Assembly: GCA_002401055.1 (NCBI GenBank)
Contig: NVRZ01000061.1
Location: forward strand, 1 to 13,362
Source: Bacteroidota bacterium
Lineage (GTDB): Bacteria > Bacteroidota > Bacteroidia > NORP154
Length of the DNA: 13,362 nucleotides
Direction of reading: 5' to 3'
In this document: piece by piece, positions 1-6,106 of the stretch
How the letters are laid out: each line of letters starts with the position of its first letter
Numbering within the stretch: the stretch's first letter is position 1
Notes under the pieces: model-generated
The model's database searches: none
What the model was told of the DNA's origin: nothing
Seen by the model: the letters and a program-made list of their open reading frames with translations, nothing else
Program-made: the position numbers and the translations under genes

Positions 1-124
1 CATCTCCCCCATCAGGACCTCCTTTCGCGTTCATTTTATCGCGAAAAAAATGTGAAGATCCAGCTCCTCCATTCCCCGATCTGCAGCAGATTTTTACATA
101 ATCGACAAAGTTTGAGGAAGACAT
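1..124 (-). CDS. obgE: Obg family GTPase, N-terminal fragment (runs off the left edge)
   Basis: The minus strand from the ATG at 122-124 reads [20 protein letters not shown], followed by [20 protein letters not shown]. This is the start of the glycine-rich Obg fold: the F-x-D-x-V/Y-x-I opening, the GNGG-x-G-x-x-x-F-x-R run and the K-GGPDGGDG motif are hallmarks of the family. Only 41 codons are inside the window, so the GTPase domain is not visible. Obg proteins are essential GTPases associated with the large ribosomal subunit and stress control. The ATG lies 5 bases after the adk stop, so this is the distal visible gene of an hpt-adk-obgE operon and is probably co-transcribed with it. The two adjacent cysteines (residues 13-14) are slightly unusual for the motif but not disruptive. 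Identity is secure from the motif; its completeness cannot be judged. Confidence 0.93.
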   Translation of the reverse strand, partial: MSSSNFVDYVKICCRSGNGGAGSSHFFRDKMNAKGGPDGGD

Positions 125-129
125 TTCTA

Positions 130-705
130 TTAATTTAGGACATTAATAGACTCACATAAACGATTAAAGATATCGTCAATACTTCCCGTACCTTCAATTT
201 TTGTGAACTTGTCTTGCTCTTGGTAGTATCCAATCAGAGGAGCAGTTTTGTTATCATATTCTGCAATTCTGTTGCGAATAATGGTCTCATCCGCATCATC
301 CGCTCTTCCAGAATCTTTCCCCCTGTTTAAAAGCCTTTTTATTAACTCGGCCTCATCAACCGTGAGTGCCAACAACGTAGTTATTGAAGTTCCAAGCTCA
401 CTTAGCAAGGCATCAAGTGCTTCAGCTTGTGCTATAGTGCGTGGAAAACCGTCAAAAATGAAACCGTTTGCGTCCATGCTGGATTCTACTTTTGAACGAA
501 TCATTCCAATAACTATCTCATCTGGTACCAAATCGCCTCGGTCCATCAATTCTTTTGCCTTTAATCCTAGATCAGTTTGTGCAGCAACTTCACTTCTTAA
601 TATATCTCCAGTTGATAAGTGAATCAAACTGTACTTCTCGATAAGTTTTTCTGATTGAGTGCCCTTGCCCGCACCAGGGGGCCCAAATAGTATTAAATTA
701 AACAT
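130..705 (-). CDS. adk: Adenylate kinase (short-LID form)
   Basis: This 191-residue cytosolic enzyme interconverts ATP + AMP and 2 ADP. The P-loop [10 protein letters not shown] lies at residues 8-17, the AMP-binding STGD-x-L-R at 31-37, and the DGFPRT motif at 85-90. The LID region (about 125-145, with [10 protein letters not shown]) is short and has no zinc-binding cysteines. This is the short-LID type, and the length is normal for it. The C-terminal arginine set and the [11 protein letters not shown] segment are also typical. The ATG at 703-705 begins directly at the [11 protein letters not shown] beta strand, so the start is firm. It lies 9 bases downstream of the hpt stop and 5 bases upstream of obgE, indicating an operon. 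There is no strong Shine-Dalgarno sequence, as is usual in Bacteroidota. Nothing looks broken. Confidence 0.97.
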   Translation of the reverse strand: MFNLILFGPPGAGKGTQSEKLIEKYSLIHLSTGDILRSEVAAQTDLGLKAKELMDRGDLVPDEIVIGMIRSKVESSMDANGFIFDGFPRTIAQAEALDALLSELGTSITTLLALTVDEAELIKRLLNRGKDSGRADDADETIIRNRIAEYDNKTAPLIGYYQEQDKFTKIEGTGSIDDIFNRLCESINVLN

Positions 706-714
706 GACAGTATT

Positions 715-1254
715 TTAAGAACTTACAAGTGAATATATATGCTCGTGATTCCTTCCTAAACCATCATAATCAAGGCCGTAACCTACCAGAAAATCATTTG
801 GGACCTCCAGCGCTTTGTAGTCTATGGTTATGTCTTTAGTATAAGAATCCGGTTTAAAAAGAAGAGTAGCGATCTTAATCTGTTTAGGTCCCATTGCATT
901 TAGTTGATCTACCAAATTCACGATGGTGTTGCCTGTATCTACAATGTCTTCTACAATAACAACGGTACGATCCTTTATGTCTTCATCAAGACCAACCAGG
1001 GTTCTGACATCTCCGGTACTTGATGTACCTTGATAAGAAGCCAACTTTATAAAAGAAATCCCGCAGTCGATGCTCACTTTCTTCAATAAATCAGCTGCAA
1101 AAATGAAAGAACCGTTTAGTACGCTGATGAACAAAGGGTTTTCTCCTTTCAGTTCTTCATTAATCCTTGCTGCAAGGGTTCTCACTGCTTCCTGAATCTT
1201 CTCTGAAGTAATGTAAATCTCGAACTCCTTATCTTTTACGGTAATATTTTCCAT
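715..1254 (-). CDS. hpt: Hypoxanthine phosphoribosyltransferase
   Basis: This 179-residue cytosolic purine-salvage enzyme converts hypoxanthine (often also guanine) plus PRPP to IMP (GMP). The diagnostic PRPP-binding motif VVIVEDIVDTGNT is at residues 98-110, with the two acidic residues E102-D103 and D106 followed by TG. The SVLNGS loop (44-49) binds pyrophosphate, and the base-contacting lysine lies in LLFKPDS (131-137). The C-terminal VPNDFLVGYGLDYDGLGRNH block (151-170) supplies the aromatic/aspartate purine and Mg sites. Length matches the bacterial Hpt family. It is the first gene of the leftward operon with adk and obgE. The ATG at 1252-1254 follows about 190 bases of non-coding DNA in which no clear TAnnTTTG box was found on the minus strand. 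The pairing with adk makes sense because both maintain the purine nucleotide pool. Confidence 0.96.
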   Translation of the reverse strand: MENITVKDKEFEIYITSEKIQEAVRTLAARINEELKGENPLFISVLNGSFIFAADLLKKVSIDCGISFIKLASYQGTSSTGDVRTLVGLDEDIKDRTVVIVEDIVDTGNTIVNLVDQLNAMGPKQIKIATLLFKPDSYTKDITIDYKALEVPNDFLVGYGLDYDGLGRNHEHIYSLVSS

Positions 1255-1324
1255 TTGATTTTTGCCGAATAATTCATGCCTCGCACAGGAGACGAATGTA
1301 AGAATTTTGTATTACAGTTACACA

Positions 1325-1349
1325 AGCAACATTCCCAAATACTGTTGCT
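1325..1349. repeat. Perfect 7-bp inverted repeat in the hpt upstream region
   Basis: AGCAACA at 1325-1331 and TGTTGCT at 1343-1349 are perfect inverted copies separated by 11 bases. The element sits 71-95 bases upstream of the hpt start, between the leftward operon and the rightward genes. It could be a dyad operator for a dimeric regulator or a small RNA hairpin in a leader. There is no T-run on either side, so an intrinsic terminator is unlikely. The function is inferred only. Confidence 0.35.
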
Positions 1350-1424
1350 AACAAACCTGACTGATTCCGTTAAGTTCTTGTGTCGGGAGCAAACAATGGG
1401 GCCCAGTATTCACTCTATTTAAAA

Positions 1425-1517
1425 ATGAACTTAATGTCATTATGCCGTGTTTTTACTATCGTGGCAACATGGATGTGTGGATTTTTGCATATAACAAATC
1501 AAAAAATAAACACATGA
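1425..1517 (+). CDS. Possible 30-residue hydrophobic leader peptide
   Basis: An ATG at 1425 opens a 30-codon frame ending in TGA at 1515-1517. Its product begins MNLMSLCRVFTIVATWMCGF and continues LHITNQKINT; residues 4-22 are mostly hydrophobic. The stop overlaps the ATG of the next small frame as ATGA (1514-1517), an arrangement typical of translational coupling. No family is recognised. The frame is short enough to occur by chance in AT-rich DNA, and there is no clear ribosome binding site, so the call is tentative. Confidence 0.15.
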   Translation: MNLMSLCRVFTIVATWMCGFLHITNQKINT

Positions 1518-1678
1518 AAGCACTAATTAATCGCATAGGAATCATACTTGATATGAGCCCTTCATCAACTAAGATTGTAAATAATAAGAGGTTAGAATCT
1601 ATTCTTTTTTACGCACAGATTTTTCTCATCATCGCAACTTTTTCAGCAATGCTGATGTGCTTTGAGCTTTATCGATAG
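1514..1678 (+). CDS. Small hypothetical protein with a C-terminal membrane segment
   Basis: The 54-residue product starting at the ATG at 1514 begins MKALINRIGIILDMSPSSTK. It has a polar middle (KIVNNKRLES) and ends in a strongly hydrophobic stretch, ILFYAQIFLIIATFSAMLMC, consistent with one transmembrane helix. The frame is open upstream to an ATG at 1442, which would give 78 residues. The 1514 start is preferred because it follows an A-rich tract (CAAAAAATAAACAC) like those ahead of other Bacteroidota genes and overlaps the preceding micro-ORF as ATGA. No known family is recognised. It lies between the divergent hpt operon and the first giant gene, 96 bases upstream of that gene's ATG. The membrane-like C terminus is in its favour; the short length and lack of a promoter or clear ribosome binding site are against it. 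Confidence 0.3.
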   Translation: MKALINRIGIILDMSPSSTKIVNNKRLESILFYAQIFLIIATFSAMLMCFELYR

Positions 1679-1734
1679 AAAAAGGCGTCATAGACAAAAC
1701 CGGATTTTAGATATTATACGATAACGTAAGGTTA

Positions 1735-1746
1735 TTAAATAGCCTA
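1735..1746 (+). promoter_or_regulatory. Element shared upstream of both giant genes, copy 1 (TTAAATAGCCTA)
   Basis: TTAAATAGCCTA begins 40 bases before the ATG of the propeller gene. The same sequence with one change (TTAAATAGCTTA, 6049-6060) lies ahead of the beta-helix gene. No perfect TAnnTTTG box is present in this leader, so this may be a promoter or regulator element common to the two surface-protein genes. It could also be coincidence in AT-rich DNA. Confidence 0.25.
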
Positions 1747-1774
1747 CTTCTACAAAGTATTTAACGACACAAAT

Positions 1775-4700
1775 ATGAAAATTAAAAAATTGCTGATTAT
1801 AATTCCTATGCTCGCGGCCACATCTTCGGCGGCTCAATCCACATGTATATGGGCGAAGCAAATAGGAGGAACAGATTATAATGAGGGCATTTCCATGGCC
1901 TTGGATAATATAGGCAATACCTATGTCACCGGTACTTTTACAGGTACAGCTGATTTTGACCCTGATACAACTGCAACTTATAATCTAACTGCAGCAGGTT
2001 CAAGTACTTATTACACCGATATCTTTGTTATGAAATTAAGTGCGTCAGGTGACTTTCTATGGGCAAAGGGTTTTGGAAGTGTCTTGACAGATAAAGGTAC
2101 CGACTTGGTAATTAGCGCAAACGGTAATATCTATATAACTGGTAGCTTCACTGGTACAGTCGACTTTAATCCTGATACGCTTAGCACTTTTAACCTTACA
2201 TCTAACGGATCAACTTACTCAGATATATTTGTTTTAAAACTTGATTCTCTTGGAAACTTCATTTGGGCCAAGCAGTTTTACGGTGGTATCTATCACGAAG
2301 AAGCTATTGCGATTGCACTTGATAATTTCGGTAATGTATATACTACCGGTTATTTTGGTGGTACTACAGATTTTGATCCTGATGCTGGCGTTTACAACCT
2401 AACAACAAATGGAAATGTAGATGGATTCATTAGTAAATTGAATGCCAATGGAGACTTTATCTGGGCCAAGCAGTTTGGTGGCACATCTACCGATAAAGGC
2501 ACTTCCTTGGCAATCGACGGTTCTGGCAATGTAATAGTGACCGGGGTGTTTTCGGGTCTTGTTGATTTTGACCCTAACGTTGGCACTTACAATTTATACG
2601 CCAATCCCTACGCTTCATATTTATGTAAACTGGACGTATCTGGGAATTTCATTTGGGCTAAAAAAATCGAATCTACCGATGGAACAGTTTTTATTACGTC
2701 AGTTGGAATTGATGCTAATAATAACGTGTATACAACTGGTTCTTTTCCTGGTACTACCGATTTTGATCCTGATGTAACCGCAGTATTTGATCTCACAGCT
2801 CTAAGTAGCTACGCCGATATATTTGTAAGCAAATTGGATTCTTGGGGGAATTTTGTTTGGGCAAAGCAGCTTGCTGGCACAAGTAGTCACGCAAGCAATG
2901 TAATTGAAGTAGACAATGTTGGAAATTGTTATATCGGCGGCTATTTTCATGGTCAAGTTGATTTCGACCCAGATGTCTCCGCGGAGTATAATTTGTATGC
3001 TTCCGGCTACGGTTTCCTTTGTAAGTTGGATTCGCTTGGAGGTTTCATATGGGCCAAACAAATTGCTGAAGGAGGATATAGCAGGGTAAACTCTCTCGTA
3101 TTGGATGCATCCCAATATGTTTTTAGCACAGGAAGATTTTACAACACTGTCGACTTTGAGCCAGGAGCGGGCAATCTTAATATTTCAGCGTTGGGAGGTG
3201 GAGATGCCTTTGTAAGTAAAATACCACAAATGAGTATTCAAATGAATGGTACGGGTTGTTTTGGAGACACGGTGCAGGGGGCGATGGGAGTGGTTATGGA
3301 AGGCATTGCGCTCTATACCTATTTATGGAGTCCCGGTGGGGAGACTTCCCAGTCTATTACAGGAACCGTTGGTGAAGTTGACACCTTAACCGTTACGGAT
3401 GCAACAGGTTGTAGCGTTTCGGAGGCTGTTACAATTTCTCTTCCATCGCAAATTACTTTTACAAGTGCCACATCATCCGTGAGCTGTAATGGTGGGAGTG
3501 ACGGTGTAATCACGGTTTCTGCAACTGGCGGCGAGGGATTTCTTGAGTTCTCAATGGATTTGGGAGTAAGCTATCAATTAAGCAACTCGTGGAGCAATGT
3601 TGCGGGCGGCATACATTACCTCATAGTGAGAGATGCAATAGGTTGTACTTCGGTAACATCAGCGGTAAATATCAGTGAGCCTACGCCGGTAGCCGCGAGC
3701 ATCACACATTCAGAGGTAAGCTGTTATGGGTTTGGTGATGGAACCGCCACGGTGCATGCAAATGGTGGCACGCCTCCCTATATCTACCTATGGAATTATG
3801 GCTCCACAAGTTCAATGGCAGTTGGGCTATTTAAAGGATATTATGCGGTAAACGTCACTGACGTTCTGAACTGCCTTGGTGCAGCGGCTGTAAACATAAC
3901 CGAACCAGATAATCTGGAGTTAAGCAATACTGTTCTTGATGCAAGCTGTGGAAATGCTGATGGCATTGCTGAGGTATCGGTTCTTGGAGGTATTTTGCCA
4001 TATACTTACATTTGGTCAAATGGTGGCAACAGTTCCACTGAATTGGCTTTGGTTGGAGGCTCTTATGCTGTAACTATTACCGACAACAATGGTTGTCAGG
4101 AATCTTCTGTTGTTACAATTCCGGTGACTGCGCCTGTTCAGGAAATCTGTATAGTAACTGTTGACAGTTCTTCAATCAAAAATATAATTGTTTGGGAAAA
4201 ACCGATGGTCACCAACATTGATAGTTTCAGAATATATAGAGACGTAATTGGAGTTTATAAGCATGTTGGAAGCGTACCTTATACTAGCCTGAGTTTCTTT
4301 GAAGATAATTCAGTTGGTGTAAACCCGAAAATAACCTCTTATAGATACAAGATTACAACATTGGATGCTTGCGGAAATGAGAGTGCTTTAAGTGACTATC
4401 ATGAAACCATTCATGTTCAAATTGCTAAAAATGGCGGAATTGTTGACATGTCATGGGACAACTACGAGGGTTTTGGTTTTGGATATTATAGAATTTTGCG
4501 CGATAGCATAGGTCAGGGCATTTGGGAAACCATAGACTCGGTAACGAACAATAATTTCACCTATACAGATATCCAACCACCAACAACCAATACCATTTAC
4601 GCCATAGAAGTAGTTCACAACACAGGCTGCACAGCAAATAAAGCAAAGAGCTATAATTCCTCTAAGTCTAACACTACCGCTGTGAGCGGCTCAAATGTCT

Positions 4701-5206
4701 CGGCGCTATCTGCAATAACAATTGTTTCGAATGTCACTTTAGGCATGTGCGATGGATCAGCATTTGTTGTGGCGAATGGCGGTATGCAGCCATATACTTA
4801 CCAATGGGATGGCAATGCGCTGAATCAAACGAGTCAAACGGCAACGAGTCTTTGCGAAGGAATATACGGTGTGCAAGTTTCCGATTCTGTCGGATCCACG
4901 GTAGTAGTATTTGCCTTGATTGGAGCACCCGTAGGTATACAGGAAATAGACATTGTTAGTAATCTGAACTTATATCCAAATCCAAGTTTTGGTCAAATTA
5001 CTCTAGAGGTTAGTGCCAAGGCTCCGGGTCTGGTTAGAACTGTCATATTTGATGTTTTAGGTAATAAGGTGTATCATGATAATTCCTTTAAACCCAAGAC
5101 ATATTCCGAAACAATAGACCTTGGTGATTTCTCTAAAGGAATATACTTTGTAAAGGTTGTATCAGGTCAATATAGTGAACAGCAAAAGCTAGTGATATTA
5201 AAATAA
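1775..5206 (+). CDS. Giant secreted SBBP beta-propeller / SprB-repeat protein with T9SS sorting domain
   Basis: This 1143-residue protein is predicted to be exported by Sec and then delivered to the cell surface by the type IX secretion system. Residues 1-20 form a signal peptide (MKIKKLLIIIPMLAATSSAA, then QS). Residues 26-488 contain seven units of 62-70 residues, each opening with W-A-K (W26, W96, W164, W230, W294, W362, W426) and carrying GN-x-Y-x-TG and DFDPD-like motifs; this is the SBBP-type repeat and fits a seven-bladed propeller. After an Ig/PKD-like linker come SprB-like repeats near residues 570, 649 and 724 (SC...DG, then a later GC). Two fibronectin-III-like domains (789-885 and 886-970) and a variant SprB-like repeat at 991 follow. 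The sorting domain (about 1063-1143) has LYPNP and ends GIYFVKV...QQKLVILK. An adhesin or surface-binding role is inferred; the ligand is unknown. The leader has no clear Shine-Dalgarno, as is usual in this phylum. Confidence 0.9.
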   Translation: MKIKKLLIIIPMLAATSSAAQSTCIWAKQIGGTDYNEGISMALDNIGNTYVTGTFTGTADFDPDTTATYNLTAAGSSTYYTDIFVMKLSASGDFLWAKGFGSVLTDKGTDLVISANGNIYITGSFTGTVDFNPDTLSTFNLTSNGSTYSDIFVLKLDSLGNFIWAKQFYGGIYHEEAIAIALDNFGNVYTTGYFGGTTDFDPDAGVYNLTTNGNVDGFISKLNANGDFIWAKQFGGTSTDKGTSLAIDGSGNVIVTGVFSGLVDFDPNVGTYNLYANPYASYLCKLDVSGNFIWAKKIESTDGTVFITSVGIDANNNVYTTGSFPGTTDFDPDVTAVFDLTALSSYADIFVSKLDSWGNFVWAKQLAGTSSHASNVIEVDNVGNCYIGGYFHGQVDFDPDVSAEYNLYASGYGFLCKLDSLGGFIWAKQIAEGGYSRVNSLVLDASQYVFSTGRFYNTVDFEPGAGNLNISALGGGDAFVSKIPQMSIQMNGTGCFGDTVQGAMGVVMEGIALYTYLWSPGGETSQSITGTVGEVDTLTVTDATGCSVSEAVTISLPSQITFTSATSSVSCNGGSDGVITVSATGGEGFLEFSMDLGVSYQLSNSWSNVAGGIHYLIVRDAIGCTSVTSAVNISEPTPVAASITHSEVSCYGFGDGTATVHANGGTPPYIYLWNYGSTSSMAVGLFKGYYAVNVTDVLNCLGAAAVNITEPDNLELSNTVLDASCGNADGIAEVSVLGGILPYTYIWSNGGNSSTELALVGGSYAVTITDNNGCQESSVVTIPVTAPVQEICIVTVDSSSIKNIIVWEKPMVTNIDSFRIYRDVIGVYKHVGSVPYTSLSFFEDNSVGVNPKITSYRYKITTLDACGNESALSDYHETIHVQIAKNGGIVDMSWDNYEGFGFGYYRILRDSIGQGIWETIDSVTNNNFTYTDIQPPTTNTIYAIEVVHNTGCTANKAKSYNSSKSNTTAVSGSNVSALSAITIVSNVTLGMCDGSAFVVANGGMQPYTYQWDGNALNQTSQTATSLCEGIYGVQVSDSVGSTVVVFALIGAPVGIQEIDIVSNLNLYPNPSFGQITLEVSAKAPGLVRTVIFDVLGNKVYHDNSFKPKTYSETIDLGDFSKGIYFVKVVSGQYSEQQKLVILK
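1850..3238 (+). repeat. Seven tandem SBBP (WAK) repeat units encoding one beta-propeller
   Basis: The coding repeats start at the tryptophan codons at 1850, 2060, 2264, 2462, 2654, 2858 and 3050, with spacing of about 190-210 bases. Each unit contains a WAK-type strand, a GN-x-Y-x-TG strand, an acidic DFDPD-type loop, a Y/F-N/D-L segment and a closing F-x-x-KLD strand. Seven units match the commonest propeller blade number. The last unit is the most diverged, with FEPG in place of FDPD. Blades 3 and 5 share a 24-of-25 base match (2360-2384 and 2750-2774). Confidence 0.8.
3482..4138 (+). repeat. Three SprB-like repeats of the propeller protein
   Basis: The units begin at the S-C codons at 3482 (SCNGGSDG), 3719 (SCYGFGDG) and 3944 (SCGNADG), about 75-79 residues apart. 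Each has the pattern C...DG-x-A/I-x-V...GG-x-x-P/L-Y-x-Y-x-W...G-x-Y-x-V-x-x-x-D...C. This is the SprB repeat family found in Bacteroidota gliding-motility adhesins and other surface proteins. The two cysteines of each unit could form an intra-repeat disulfide. A less regular Ig-like unit precedes them from about 3240. Confidence 0.7.
4139..5203 (+). other. Shared C-terminal cassette, copy 1 (Fn3-Fn3-variant SprB-T9SS sorting domain)
   Basis: Residues 789-1143 (355 residues) of the propeller protein align along their whole length with residues 1774-2129 (356 residues) of the beta-helix protein. Matching landmarks are QEIC-V-TVDS, KN-x-x-VWEK, YKI...D-x-CG-x-ES-x-LS, H-x-T-x-H, GC-x-x-x-KAK-x-YNSSKSN-x-T-x-V, a CDG-x-A repeat, and LYPNP near the start of the sorting domain. 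The sorting domain itself is known to direct T9SS export and surface attachment; the role of the Fn3-like pair is inferred to be a stalk. Confidence 0.75.
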
Positions 5207-5240
5207 ATGCAAGATCTCCTAAATAGTCAAAGTAAACATA

Positions 5241-5335
5241 GGTAAACTCGGTAAATGCTGCCTCAGATTTTAGTGGAAGCCCTAAACACCTCCCCCTACT
5301 TAGAATCGTCACCTTCAGTAGCATCCGAGTTGACC
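5241..5335. repeat. Long imperfect inverted repeat (hairpin) in the purE upstream gap
   Basis: GGTAAACTCGG (5241-5251) pairs with CCGAGTTGACC (5325-5335) with one mismatch. After a 3-base bulge (5252-5254), ATGCTGC (5255-5261) pairs with GTAGCAT (5318-5324) through one G-T wobble. The result is a stem of about 17 pairs enclosing some 56 bases. The right arm is followed by TTTTCCTC. The hairpin starts 34 bases after the stop of the propeller gene and ends about 100 bases before the purE promoter-like box, so a 3'-end or terminator role for the upstream mRNA is more likely than control of purE. A structured RNA or remnant element is also possible. Confidence 0.45.
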
Positions 5336-5434
5336 TTTTCCTCATATTTACTTTTAACAAAGACGATTGCGATCAATTTGTATTTATCTCAGGTACATAA
5401 ACGTAAAAACATCATTTTTTTATGCTTTTTTACT

Positions 5435-5442
5435 TTACTTTT
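5435..5442 (+). promoter_or_regulatory. Bacteroidota-type -7 box TACTTTTG ahead of purE
   Basis: TACTTTTG fits the TAnnTTTG consensus recognised by the Bacteroidota primary sigma factor and ends 26 bases before the purE ATG. No good TTG is found at the usual -33 position, where the sequence is a T-run, so only half of the promoter is supported. It implies a short leader and independent transcription of purE. Confidence 0.5.
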
Positions 5443-5468
5443 GCGCCTCAACTAAATTTTAGAAGGTC

Positions 5469-5978
5469 ATGGATCCAAAAGTGAGTATTATTATGGGAAG
5501 TACTTCCGATATGCCTGTGATGCAGGAGGCAGCGAAAGTATTGGATGAACTTGAAATCGCTTTTGAGATTAATGCCTTGTCCGCGCATAGAACACCAGAG
5601 TTGGTCGCAGAATTTGCTTCAGGTGCATATGATAGAGGCATAAGGGTAGTAATTGCAGGGGCTGGTGGCGCTGCGCATTTACCAGGAGTTATGGCGGCAT
5701 TTTTTGCGCTACCGGTAATCGGAGTTCCATGCAGGTCTTCTATCTCATTAGATGGATGGGATTCTGTATTGTCGATTCTGCAAATGCCACCTGGCATACC
5801 AGTTGCAACTGTCGGTTTGGATGGAGCCAGAAACGCGGGTATCCTTGCTGCGCAAATGTTGGCTATCGGCGACGAAGAAATATATAAACGGGTTACCAGC
5901 TTTAAGGAAAATTTAAAATCTAAGATTACAAAAGCCAACGAAGACTTGAAAAAATTTGAATTCAAATTCAGGGTCTAA
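5469..5978 (+). CDS. purE: N5-carboxyaminoimidazole ribonucleotide mutase (class I PurE)
   Basis: This 169-residue cytosolic enzyme of de novo purine synthesis converts N5-CAIR to CAIR, working with the PurK ATPase. The GSTSDMPVM phosphate/CO2-site loop is at residues 10-18, the catalytic histidine sits in SAHRTP (38-43), and AGAGGAAHLPG (63-73) and MPPGIPVATV (106-115) are class I PurE signatures. Length equals that of typical bacterial PurE. The ATG at 5469 follows AGAAGG with only two bases of spacing, so the ribosome site is tight, but the MDPKVSIIMGS start matches the family. No purK flanks it in this window: both neighbours are giant surface-protein genes, so it appears to be transcribed alone from the box at 5435-5442. 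The C-terminal codons contain a 16-bp perfect palindrome (5953-5968). Confidence 0.97.
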   Translation: MDPKVSIIMGSTSDMPVMQEAAKVLDELEIAFEINALSAHRTPELVAEFASGAYDRGIRVVIAGAGGAAHLPGVMAAFFALPVIGVPCRSSISLDGWDSVLSILQMPPGIPVATVGLDGARNAGILAAQMLAIGDEEIYKRVTSFKENLKSKITKANEDLKKFEFKFRV

Positions 5979-6048
5979 GGATACATCTGGTAGTAAGCAA
6001 CCTTTTTAGAAGGATGTCGTCTTTACTGCTCCTTGATATAAAGCTCGT

Positions 6049-6060
6049 TTAAATAGCTTA
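6049..6060 (+). promoter_or_regulatory. Element shared upstream of both giant genes, copy 2 (TTAAATAGCTTA)
   Basis: This is an 11-of-12 match to the element at 1735-1746. It is followed immediately by an overlapping TAACTTTA (6059-6066), a 7-of-8 match to the TAnnTTTG box, and ends 46 bases before the ATG of the beta-helix gene. That makes a promoter role more plausible here than for copy 1. No good -33 TTG is correctly spaced. Confidence 0.3.
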
Positions 6061-6106
6061 ACTTTATAATAACAATCACTCTATCTACACTCTTAAAATA
6101 AATATT

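Noticed and set aside
248..622. Plus-strand open frame of 124 codons opposite adk
   Set aside because: It is the antisense shadow of a fully recognisable adenylate kinase, with a low-complexity Ser/Ala-rich product.
1442..1678. 78-codon version of the small membrane protein starting at 1442
   Set aside because: The extra 24 residues are not membrane- or signal-like, and the 1514 start has a better A-rich leader; kept only as an alternative start.
5241..5468. Purine riboswitch upstream of purE
   Set aside because: The hairpin lies upstream of the promoter-like box, so it would not be in the purE leader, and no conserved purine-riboswitch core was seen.
5459..5965. Minus-strand open frame of 168 codons opposite purE
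   Set aside because: It is antisense to a complete PurE with all catalytic motifs; the product has no recognisable domain.
5983..6029. Possible hairpin after purE (GTAGTAAG with CTTTACTGC)
   Set aside because: It depends on two G-T wobbles in eight pairs, competes with another weak pairing and is not followed by a T-run.
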